From CAZLWA01 sp964563165 (GTDB lineage: Bacteria > CLD3 > SB21), in the NCBI GenBank assembly GCA_964563165.1, contig CAZLWA010000065.1, positions 1 to 45,566 of the forward strand: a stretch of 45,566 nucleotides of DNA, read 5' to 3'. The translations under genes and the position numbers were made by a program. Each line of letters opens with the position of its first letter. The first letter of the stretch is position 1. The notes beneath the pieces were generated by a model. That model did no database searches, was not told the origin of the DNA, and worked only from the letters and a program-made list of their open reading frames with translations. This document shows positions 26,072-32,987 of this stretch, piece by piece.

Positions 26072-26108
26072 CTTAGAAATGACGGCGATAGAGACCCGTC
26101 AACGATCG
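26041..26108 (-). ncRNA. Candidate small RNA under ECF control
   Basis: The element at 26115-26149 copies the one upstream of the anti-sigma gene and would start a transcript near 26107. That transcript reaches the strong terminator at 26041 after about 65 bases without a credible reading frame. It can fold GACGG (minus 26100-26096) against CCGTC (26085-26081), followed by the terminator hairpin. The start point is inferred from the element alone. Confidence 0.35.
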
Positions 26109-26114
26109 CGTTAT

Positions 26115-26149
26115 TACAATAGTTCTTACTATATCGAAAACGTTTCAAA
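26115..26149 (-). promoter_or_regulatory. Second copy of the ECF promoter-like element
   Basis: On the minus strand it reads TTTGAAACGTTTT-N12-AACTATTGTA. The 13 and 10 outer bases and the 12-base gap are identical to the element at 27064-27098, while the 12 inner bases differ, as expected of -35 and -10 boxes held by the same sigma factor. Confidence 0.55.
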
Positions 26150-26220
26150 AAATTATTAGAATTCTCAGCCCATGCGTTTTCGGCAGGCAGCGCCAGGCCG
26201 GTCTTCGGGTTGAAAATGGC

Positions 26221-27030
26221 CTATGGAGAGACGATGTAGAATTTCCGCACTCCCATCAGATCGTTGTCCGCCTGTAACTTCCAATAATACAAACCCGGGT
26301 GAAGCGCCTGATTAACAACGATCCTTGATCCCATGGTACTGCCGTTCCAAACTTCATTATTCCGGTTGTCCAGCAGAACAACGAGGTAATGGTGTGTTTT
26401 TGTATCCGATCGCCATTTGAATTCAACCGGCATCTTAACCGTGTCGCCTTTCGCCGGGGATATCAATTCAAACATTGTTGTGGAACGGTACTTTTGATCG
26501 ATAAAACTCTCCAATAAAGGATTCTCCACAAAATTCTCAGCCAGCATGGCGCCGGCCAATTTATTTTTCTTTTCCGTTTGACCATTTAAACTTTCACTTT
26601 GATTTTTCTTTCCGTTGTCCGCCGTAAGTGAAGAATCGGTTTGGTTCTTAGGTGCGTCCTTTTTAGCCGCTTCGACCGTCAGCGATTCTTTCGGAGTGTT
26701 ACCGAAATATAGAAAGACCGATACCGCTATCGCCATCACCACTGCCGCAGCGGCGGCGTATTTAAGTACATCGCTACTTTGTAAAAATCGAACTATAGAT
26801 TTTTTTTCATGAGACGATTGCTCACCGAAACTCCAATCAAAGCCGGAAACTTCCTGAAACTTCTGACGGCACGGATCGCAGAGCTTCAAATGATTTTCAA
26901 TACATTCTCTTTCCCTATCGCTCAACCCGTCCGGCTGACTGATAAAAACGGAAATGATCTCATAATTGAGGTGACCGCCGGACTTCAGATGATCCGGGTA
27001 CGCATTTAAATAGTTGTCTAATTCATCCAT
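26221..27030 (-). CDS. Anti-sigma-like membrane protein with zinc-finger motif
   Basis: The 269-residue protein has an N-terminal cytoplasmic zinc-finger-like motif H-x3-C-x2-C (ENHLKLCDPCR, near 47-57). One membrane helix follows at about 90-108 (YAAAAAVVMAIAVSVFLYF). The C-terminal part has an Asn/Lys-rich linker and a beta-sandwich-like end (FELISPAKGDTV, FKWRSD, HPGLYYWKLQ). This is the layout of zf-HC2 anti-sigma factors. It follows the ECF sigma gene by 83 bases and appears to have its own promoter. The sensed signal is unknown. Confidence 0.8.
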   Translation of the reverse strand: MDELDNYLNAYPDHLKSGGHLNYEIISVFISQPDGLSDRERECIENHLKLCDPCRQKFQEVSGFDWSFGEQSSHEKKSIVRFLQSSDVLKYAAAAAVVMAIAVSVFLYFGNTPKESLTVEAAKKDAPKNQTDSSLTADNGKKNQSESLNGQTEKKNKLAGAMLAENFVENPLLESFIDQKYRSTTMFELISPAKGDTVKMPVEFKWRSDTKTHHYLVVLLDNRNNEVWNGSTMGSRIVVNQALHPGLYYWKLQADNDLMGVRKFYIVSP

Positions 27031-27063
27031 GATTTAATTCTCGAAATTTATGTGCCTTTACAA

Positions 27064-27098
27064 TACAATAGTTTGAATAACCGGAAAAACGTTTCAAA
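27064..27098 (-). promoter_or_regulatory. ECF promoter-like element before the anti-sigma gene
   Basis: On the minus strand TTTGAAACGTTTT-N12-AACTATTGTA lies 33 bases before the anti-sigma ATG, in the gap after the sigma gene. GAAAC is a common -35 form for ECF sigma factors, and the match to 26115-26149 is exact outside the 12-base spacer. Confidence 0.55.
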
Positions 27099-27113
27099 GT
27101 TTTTTTTGATTTT

Positions 27114-27692
27114 TTACCGATCCATCGTATCGTATCCATGATGTTTCAGATAGTCGGTAAAGGCCAGGCGAATCCTTCTTACTTTCGTTCGAACGGTATT
27201 TTCATTAAGATTCCGCCGTTTGGCCAAATCGGCCAGTGACTCATCGGGCCGGTCAATGAGCGCGTTTACAATTTCACTTTCCTCCCGATCGAGCGTGGAT
27301 CTGAAACGTATGAAAAGGGTCATGAATTCCCGGCTTTCCAGTATTTGAAGAGGGTTCCGGGCATTTGTTGCCGGACGTTCTTCCAACGAGTTTTTGCCAT
27401 TGTTTTCAAGAACTTCTCTTTCAGGAACGATCCTGCTTCTCTTCTTAATAGCCTTATCCAAGGCGGCCCAGCATTGAATCTTGATGGACCGGTAAATATA
27501 ATTTTCTTCTTTTTCTATTTTGACCAGGTCAATTTTGACCAGATTGAGATAAATACCGTTTAAGAAATCGTCAAAGGTGCTGTGATCGGATTTTGAAAGA
27601 ACGTCATAATAGGACATGAAAAATTTCTTCAAAATACCGTATCCGCCGGTCCCTTTGCGCAGATATTTATCGTGGAGATGGTTAGGATCCAT
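27114..27692 (-). CDS. ECF-like sigma-70 family RNA polymerase sigma factor
   Basis: The 192-residue protein has a region-2-like start (YDVLSKSDHSTFDDFLNGIYLNL ... IYRSIKIQCWAALDKAIKKR). After a loose linker comes a clear region 4 helix-turn-helix: ESEIVNALIDRPDESLADLAKRR, NENTVRTKVRRIR. Region 2 is divergent, so the exact ECF group is not clear. The next gene encodes its likely membrane anti-sigma partner. It is transcribed away from the GH57 gene. Confidence 0.8.
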   Translation of the reverse strand: MDPNHLHDKYLRKGTGGYGILKKFFMSYYDVLSKSDHSTFDDFLNGIYLNLVKIDLVKIEKEENYIYRSIKIQCWAALDKAIKKRSRIVPEREVLENNGKNSLEERPATNARNPLQILESREFMTLFIRFRSTLDREESEIVNALIDRPDESLADLAKRRNLNENTVRTKVRRIRLAFTDYLKHHGYDTMDR

Positions 27693-27819
27693 GATGAAGT
27701 AAAAAATTACTTACAATGATGTGAACGGCTAATCGATAGGTCAGTATAGGTTACATTAATTTTTGTTGATAATCAAAATTTTCTCATGATCATTCTATCC
27801 GGCCGGCGCCACAAACTCC

Positions 27820-27848
27820 TTGATTCACTTTTTAAAGTTATCTATATT
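27820..27848 (+). promoter_or_regulatory. Probable promoter of the GH57 gene
   Basis: TTGATT (27820-27825) and TATATT (27843-27848) have a 17-base spacer, with the start codon 59 bases downstream. The -10 box is the same as in the two stronger promoters of this window. Confidence 0.5.
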
Positions 27849-27907
27849 GTTCACCGTCTTCCGCAAAGGGAGGACGCTTCCGATGTATCATCTTTCAAAA
27901 CAACTCA

Positions 27908-29650
27908 ATGAATAAAAAATCGCTCGGCAATTTTGTGCTGGTGCTGCATTCGCACCTTCCGTTTGTCATTCATCATGGAAACTGGCCCCACGGCATGGAA
28001 TGGCTTTTTGAAGCGGCGTCGGAGACGTATATTCCCCTTTTGAACGCGTTGTTTGACCTGAGGGCCGAAGATAAAAAGCCGAAACTGACGATCAGCATCA
28101 CGCCGGTCCTTGCGGAACAACTTTCGCATCCGATCTTTATCGAAGAATTTGAAAAATTTCTGGACGACGAGATCGAACGGGCCATTCAGGATATTGTTTC
28201 ATTTTCCGAAAATGAAAAAGAAAAACCGATGCTGCCGCTGGCGGATTTTTGGTTAAAATTTTACCGGAATATCAAAAGCGATTTTGTTAAGAAATATGAC
28301 CGTGACCTGATCGGCGCCTTCCGCAAGCTGCAGGATGAAGGATGTCTCGACATTATCACGTGCGGTGCGACGCACGGTTATTTTCCGCTGCTCGGTCTGG
28401 ATTCGAGCATACAAGCGCAGGTGAAAATGGCCGTCCGGACGCATCAAAAATATTTCGGTAAAAAACCGCGCGGCATTTGGCTGCCGGAGTGCGCGTACCG
28501 GCCGCGGTATGCGTGGAAGCCTATCGTTCCGTCGACGCTGGGCATGCAGCCGCAGATGCGTAAAGGCGTTGAAGAGATCCTCGATGAAAACGGTTTGCAG
28601 TATTTCATCGTGGATTCGTCTTTGGTGGAAGGCGGTAAAGCGGTCATCGGAATGTATATGGGCCGTTTCGAAAAACTGCGCCAATTGATGAACCAATTTC
28701 AAAAGGAAGATCCTTTGCACACGTTCGACGAATCGAATTCCGTATATGAAGTATATGGAACCCGCTCCTCCGGCGATGTGCCGTCTAAACCGGTTGCGAT
28801 ATTCGCCCGCGATGTGGAAACCTCCATGCAGGTTTGGAGCAGTGAGCAGGGATATCCCGGCGGCGAGTGGTATCTGGATTTTCACAAAAAACACCATCAG
28901 AGCGGGCATCGCTATTGGCGCGTCACCAGTATCAACGCGGATATGGGAATGAAGGTTCCTTACCGGCCGGAACGGATCGAGGCGGCGCTCAATGAAGATG
29001 CGGATCATTTTGTGGATTCCATCAAATCGGCATTGAAAAAATTTATGACGTCGCACGGCTATGAAGGCACTCTGACGGCGCCTTTTGATTCGGAGCTTTT
29101 CGGGCATTGGTGGTTCGAGGGCCCGGCATTTTTGAAGAAGGTTTTTGAACGGCTGTGCGACGATCCGGAAATAAATGTCACGCACTGCGCCGAAATGATG
29201 GATACCCATCCCCCTGAAAGGGTCATATCTATTCCCGAAGGATCCTGGGGCGCGGGCGGCACCCATTACGTCTGGATGAATCTTGACGTAGCCTGGATGT
29301 GGGAATGGATCTACAATGACGAAGCCGCGATGCGTGACACGGTGAAAACCTGGAACCGGTCCGGCGACGCCGAATGGACCGGCGTGGTCAAACAAATGGC
29401 GCGTGAATTATTCTTACTGCAGGCGTCCGATTGGCAATTTCTCATCAGCACGCAATCGGCGGGCGATTACGCGTCCCGGCGATTCACGGAACACCACAGG
29501 CATTTTGAGAAACTCGCCCGGTGGGCCGGCAGAAAATCGCAAGGTGAGAATTTGTCCGCCGAAGAGAACAACGAGCTGACAGAGCTGCGGAATAAAGATT
29601 TTTTATTTGACGAAACTTTGATCGATCTGGATTGGTTTTTGGAAAATTGA
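27908..29650 (+). CDS. GH57 family 1,4-alpha-glucan branching enzyme-like protein
   Basis: The 580-residue protein begins FVLVLHSHLPFVIHHGNWPHG, the GH57 N-terminal motif with the conserved histidines. It has the catalytic regions GIWLPECAYRPRY (nucleophile Glu) and TAPFDSELFGHWWFEGPAF (acid Asp), followed by the helical DUF1957 C-terminal part. This is the TK1436/Rv3031 type, which builds alpha-1,6 branches in glycogen, acting in the cytoplasm. No other glycogen gene is near. The ATG has no good ribosome binding site. Confidence 0.9.
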   Translation: MNKKSLGNFVLVLHSHLPFVIHHGNWPHGMEWLFEAASETYIPLLNALFDLRAEDKKPKLTISITPVLAEQLSHPIFIEEFEKFLDDEIERAIQDIVSFSENEKEKPMLPLADFWLKFYRNIKSDFVKKYDRDLIGAFRKLQDEGCLDIITCGATHGYFPLLGLDSSIQAQVKMAVRTHQKYFGKKPRGIWLPECAYRPRYAWKPIVPSTLGMQPQMRKGVEEILDENGLQYFIVDSSLVEGGKAVIGMYMGRFEKLRQLMNQFQKEDPLHTFDESNSVYEVYGTRSSGDVPSKPVAIFARDVETSMQVWSSEQGYPGGEWYLDFHKKHHQSGHRYWRVTSINADMGMKVPYRPERIEAALNEDADHFVDSIKSALKKFMTSHGYEGTLTAPFDSELFGHWWFEGPAFLKKVFERLCDDPEINVTHCAEMMDTHPPERVISIPEGSWGAGGTHYVWMNLDVAWMWEWIYNDEAAMRDTVKTWNRSGDAEWTGVVKQMARELFLLQASDWQFLISTQSAGDYASRRFTEHHRHFEKLARWAGRKSQGENLSAEENNELTELRNKDFLFDETLIDLDWFLEN

Positions 29651-29669
29651 TGCCGAGGCGCATACGGTA

Positions 29670-29698
29670 TTGCTTTTACGGCAGATTTGAATTATCTT
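29670..29698 (+). promoter_or_regulatory. Possible promoter of the beta-barrel pair
   Basis: TTGCTT (29670-29675) and TATCTT (29693-29698) with a 17-base spacer precede the first beta-barrel gene, which has GGAGG just before its ATG. Confidence 0.4.
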
Positions 29699-29736
29699 TA
29701 CATGAGTGTCTTATTTAAATTAAAAACGGAGGAGTT

Positions 29737-30210
29737 ATGAAACGCTTTTACGGAATTCTCGCCATCGCCATATTGGCTTTGATGTTCACCGCTTCGGACT
29801 CGTTCTCGCAGAGTTTTGGGTTTGGCGTTCGCGGCGGCCAAAATTTTGAATCCAAAGATCAATTCGTCGGCGGGCAAGTCGAAGTCGGCTTTTCCCAATT
29901 TACGTTTTCGCCGAATTTCGAATATTATCTGGGCCTCCCAAGTGCTGTGAAAAGTCATTATGACATCAATCTGGACGGACAATACGAGCTGTTCAGTTTG
30001 GTTGCTGCCAAACTATTTGTCGGCGGCGGATATGTGATCAGCAAAACGAAGATCACCGGCTTTAGCACTCAGAGTAACAGCGGCTTTAATATTCAGGGCG
30101 GCGCGAAGATGAATCTGCTTTTTCTGCATCCGTTCGGGTTGGTCAAATGGACAAAAATTAAAGATGCAAAAAGCCTGTGCTTGGTCATCGGGGCAAACAT
30201 TGGTTTCTAA
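29737..30210 (+). CDS. Small outer-membrane beta-barrel protein
   Basis: The 157-residue protein has a signal peptide (KRFYGILAIAILALMFTASDSFSQ). The mature part is made of alternating strands typical of an eight-strand OmpA/OmpW-like barrel, ending LVIGANIGF with a terminal aromatic residue as outer-membrane barrels do. Its neighbour at 30226 is a diverged copy. I cannot assign a ligand. Confidence 0.75.
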   Translation: MKRFYGILAIAILALMFTASDSFSQSFGFGVRGGQNFESKDQFVGGQVEVGFSQFTFSPNFEYYLGLPSAVKSHYDINLDGQYELFSLVAAKLFVGGGYVISKTKITGFSTQSNSGFNIQGGAKMNLLFLHPFGLVKWTKIKDAKSLCLVIGANIGF

Positions 30211-30225
30211 GATAATTGGGAATTA

Positions 30226-30699
30226 TTGTCTAGGAAGAAATTTGTGTTTATGGCGCTGATCGCCGCCTTAGCGCTGACGGGAACGAATGCCTCGGCACAA
30301 TTACCGTTCGGGTTTGGCGCGGGTCCCCGCATCGGCACCACGGTTAAAGACAATAACTTTATTGCGGGCGCTCAAATCGAATTGACCGTTGCCAGTTTTA
30401 CTTTGGCTCCGAGTTTTGAAAAGGTGTTTGTAAAAAACAGCACGGATTATAATATCAATATAGACGGCCAGTATGAGATGTTCGGCGCGGGTCTCGCTAA
30501 GATATTCGCCGGCGGAGGGTATGTAATCAATTTATCAAAACCCGACGGCTTCAGCCGCACGACCCATCACGGATTCGACGTCCAGGGCGGGGGCAAAGCA
30601 AATTTATCTTCCCTTCATGTTTTCGGATTACTCAGATATACACGGATTGGAAAAAACGGCGATACCGCGTTGGTGTTCGGTGTGAATTTCGGAATTTAA
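30226..30699 (+). CDS. Small outer-membrane beta-barrel protein, paralogue
   Basis: The 157-residue protein copies its left neighbour: both share FGFG near the N-terminus, NI(D/N)LDGQYE(L/M)F-like DGQYEMF, GGGYVI, and a final FG(V/A)N(F/I)G pattern. The TTG at 30226 is taken as start because it keeps the SRKKF basic head of the signal peptide. A GTG at 30244 has a better ribosome site (AGGAAG) but would lose the positive charges. It ends before a clear terminator. Confidence 0.75.
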   Translation: MSRKKFVFMALIAALALTGTNASAQLPFGFGAGPRIGTTVKDNNFIAGAQIELTVASFTLAPSFEKVFVKNSTDYNINIDGQYEMFGAGLAKIFAGGGYVINLSKPDGFSRTTHHGFDVQGGGKANLSSLHVFGLLRYTRIGKNGDTALVFGVNFGI

Positions 30700-30729
30700 A
30701 TTTCTTTATTTGTCATTGATAAACAAAAG

Positions 30730-30760
30730 AACGAGATTGGAGAGATTCAATCTCGTTTTT
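30730..30760 (+). terminator. Intrinsic terminator after the beta-barrel pair
   Basis: ACGAGATTG-GAGAGATT-CAATCTCGT gives a nine-pair stem with a run of five T residues. The next gene's AAAAGGAG begins a few bases later. Confidence 0.85.
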
Positions 30761-30777
30761 AATTAAAAGGAGTTCCC

Positions 30778-31947
30778 ATGGCGGCTAAGTTTAAAGGCGC
30801 GGACTTCATGGATATGGACACGCTGTTGTCCGAAGAAGAAAAATTGACTCGCGATACCGTCCGCGAATTTGTAGACGACAAGATCATTCCCATCATCGAA
30901 GAACATAACCGCAATTGCACCTTTCCGATGAATCTCGTCAAGCAAATGGCGGAGATCGGCATATTCGGTGCCAATTTGCCCGAAGAATACGGATGTGCGG
31001 GCATGAACAACGTCGCCTACGGCCTCATTATGCAGGAGCTTGAGCGCGGCGACAGCGGGGTGCGGAGTTTTGCGTCGGTGCAGGGAGGGCTGGTCATGTT
31101 CCCGATATTCGCTTACGGCTCGGAAGAACAAAAAAAACACTGGCTGCCGAAATTAGCCGCAGGAGAAAAGATCGGCTGCTTCGGGCTCACCGAGCCGGAT
31201 AACGGCTCCGATCCCGGCGGAATGAAAACCCGCGCCGTCAAAAGCGGCAAGCATTACATACTCAACGGCGCGAAAATGTGGATCACCAACGGAACGATCG
31301 CCGACGTCGCAGTGGTTTGGGCCAAACTCGACGGAGTCATACGCGGGTTCCTGGTAGAAAAAGGAACGCCCGGATTCAGCGCTCCGGAAATGAAAGGAAA
31401 ATTTTCTCTGCGCGCTTCGGTCACGAGCGAGCTCGTTCTTCAGGATTGCAAGATTCCGGAAGAGAATTTACTCAAACCGGAAGGGCTCAAAGGGCCCCTC
31501 GGCTGTTTGACCCAGGCCCGCTACGGTATTGCATGGGGTGCGCTGGGCGCGGCGATGGCGTGTTACGACGCGTCATTGAACTATTCGAAGAACCGGATCC
31601 AATTCGATAAACCGATCGCCGGATTTCAGCTGGTCCAGGAAAAATTGGCCTACATGATCACGGAGATCAGCAAAGGACAACTGCTTGCGCTTCAGCTTGG
31701 ACGGCTGAAAGACAAAGGCACGATGAAATTCGATCACGTATCGATGGCAAAACGGAATAATGTTTATATCGCGCTGGAAATTGCCCGCATGGCGCGCGAC
31801 ATTCACGGCGCGAACGGCATTATCGATGAATATCCCGTGATCCGCCACATGATGAATCTCGAATCGGTAAAAACCTACGAAGGCACGCACGATATTCACA
31901 CACTGATCATCGGCGAAAGCGTCACGGGAATTCCGGCGTATAAATAA
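30778..31947 (+). CDS. Acyl-CoA dehydrogenase, glutaryl-CoA dehydrogenase type
   Basis: The 389-residue flavoenzyme has the acyl-CoA dehydrogenase fold with FAD/substrate motifs CFGLTEPDNGSDPGGMKT and KMWITNG. The catalytic base Glu368 lies in TYEGTHDIHTLIIG. Arg96 in GVRSFASVQGGLVM matches the arginine that glutaryl-CoA dehydrogenases use for the distal carboxylate, so glutaryl-CoA oxidation and decarboxylation in lysine breakdown is the likeliest reaction. AAGGAG precedes the ATG by six bases. It is the last backbone gene before the cassette array, 15 bases before the first attC-like site. Confidence 0.9.
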   Translation: MAAKFKGADFMDMDTLLSEEEKLTRDTVREFVDDKIIPIIEEHNRNCTFPMNLVKQMAEIGIFGANLPEEYGCAGMNNVAYGLIMQELERGDSGVRSFASVQGGLVMFPIFAYGSEEQKKHWLPKLAAGEKIGCFGLTEPDNGSDPGGMKTRAVKSGKHYILNGAKMWITNGTIADVAVVWAKLDGVIRGFLVEKGTPGFSAPEMKGKFSLRASVTSELVLQDCKIPEENLLKPEGLKGPLGCLTQARYGIAWGALGAAMACYDASLNYSKNRIQFDKPIAGFQLVQEKLAYMITEISKGQLLALQLGRLKDKGTMKFDHVSMAKRNNVYIALEIARMARDIHGANGIIDEYPVIRHMMNLESVKTYEGTHDIHTLIIGESVTGIPAYK

Positions 31948-31961
31948 GACTCACTGTTTTC

Positions 31962-32049
31962 TATGAACAGCATAAACGCCATATTGCGTTTAGCCGCACA
32001 CGCTGGCAATGATATACGCAATAAATATACGTTTACCCCCTAGTTGTCC
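31962..32049 (+). other. Left-most attC-like site (attC0), weaker
   Basis: Between an AAC at 31966 and the GTT at 32043 there are imperfect stems: TAAACG (31973) with CGTTTA (32030) and ATTGCG (31983) with CGCAAT (32017). The right side GTTGTCC is the start of cassette C1. The left side (TATGAAC) has no matching GTTCATA upstream, so this may be the remnant of a lost cassette at the array's edge. An attI site would not be palindromic. Confidence 0.5.
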
Positions 32050-32148
32050 GACATACTTTTTTATCTTAATAGGAAATTTCCCGCTTAGCTTTTTTATAAG
32101 GTAGCAAAACAAATTTTTTCCGTTTTTTTCTTTTAGAGGGGAAATATG
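32043..32148 (+). repeat. Left terminal inverted repeat of cassette C1
   Basis: This matches the reverse complement of 36010-36116 in the same order: GTTGTCCGA, CTTTTTTATCTT, GGAAATTTCCCGC-TAGCTT, a 24-base identical block (32104-32127) and AGAGGGGAA. The stretch is very A+T-rich and not coding. Confidence 0.85.
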
Positions 32149-32150
32149 GT

Positions 32151-32186
32151 GTTTTCTCCGCTTTGCTGAGAAAACCTTTATTTTTT
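32151..32186 (+). terminator. Hairpin with T run before the Abi-type gene
   Basis: GTTTTCTC-CGCTTTGCT-GAGAAAAC is followed by CTTTATTTTTT. It could shield the cassette from transcripts entering from the left. The next gene would then need its own promoter; TATAAT at 32222-32227 lies only two bases before the ATG, with no recognisable -35 box. Confidence 0.5.
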
Positions 32187-32229
32187 AGGGGAAAACGAGT
32201 ACAATAACACCGTTTAGCTCGTATAATGC

Positions 32230-32985
32230 ATGATGGCAAGCCTCACCACCCTAGAAAAACAGATCTTAGAAAAACTCTTCCAAATGAGTGGTGGTTACGT
32301 ATTGAATTTTTCCGACCGAACAATGGGAGAATTTTTTAGAGATGATGTTGGAATTGATATTTACCATCACAAGTATAATTACGGGAGTGGATCAAAGGCC
32401 AACCGCATGCGTGGTTTGTGGTTAAAAGCGGATGAGAAAATCGTTGGCAAAAGCATTTTGAAACTCATTGAATATATCAATAACCAGATTTTACTGGACA
32501 ACCTGAAAAAAGATGATTTTCCTGCGGACCGTATCAACGCCGCTAACAATATTGCCGAAAAACTGGTTGGCGCAAAAATAAGAAAGATTGTGACTAAATC
32601 ACAAGCCACCTTTAGTAATGGCAATATAAATATTACATTACAAAAAGAAGTTTTTGACCATGTTCAGAAATTACTAAATAGTGGTCATTATTTTAATGCC
32701 GTAGAAGAAGCGTATAAGATCGTTCGGCAAAAACTTAAAGTAATTACTGGCAAGGAGAAGGCGCATGAGGCTTTTGCTGAGTCGAACCTTGAAAAGATTT
32801 TCGGTCGAAAACCAAAAAGCGATGCGGAAAAGGATTTTTTCGAGGGAGTAAAATTTCTACACATGTCCATCCAATTTTTACGGAATGAAAAAGCTCACAC
32901 CCCTGCACAGGATTTGGATAAAAATTTGGCTATCCATTACATATCTCTTGCAAGTTTGGCGTACGACCTGATTACCAGAAAATAA
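32230..32985 (+). CDS. Abi-type protein (AbiJ-like N-terminus, TIGR02391 C-terminus)
   Basis: The 251-residue protein has an N-terminal part (about 1-85: GGYVLNFSDRTMGEFF, YNYGSGSKANRMRGLW) like AbiJ-type N-terminal domains. The C-terminal part (about 145-250: HYFNAVEEAYKIVRQKL, FLRNEKAHTPAQD) fits the TIGR02391/Ymh family. The final RNEKAH resembles the R-x4-6-H nuclease motif of HEPN proteins. These families occur in abortive-infection defence. It is two bases from the methyltransferase gene, so the pair is co-expressed. The ATG at 32230 or the one three bases later may be used. Confidence 0.75.
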   Translation: MMASLTTLEKQILEKLFQMSGGYVLNFSDRTMGEFFRDDVGIDIYHHKYNYGSGSKANRMRGLWLKADEKIVGKSILKLIEYINNQILLDNLKKDDFPADRINAANNIAEKLVGAKIRKIVTKSQATFSNGNINITLQKEVFDHVQKLLNSGHYFNAVEEAYKIVRQKLKVITGKEKAHEAFAESNLEKIFGRKPKSDAEKDFFEGVKFLHMSIQFLRNEKAHTPAQDLDKNLAIHYISLASLAYDLITRK

Positions 32986-32987
32986 TT

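Noticed and set aside
31962..32043. attI site of the integron at the left end of the array
   Set aside because: The segment is palindromic like an attC and there is no divergent integrase gene; the gene to its left is an ordinary metabolic dehydrogenase.
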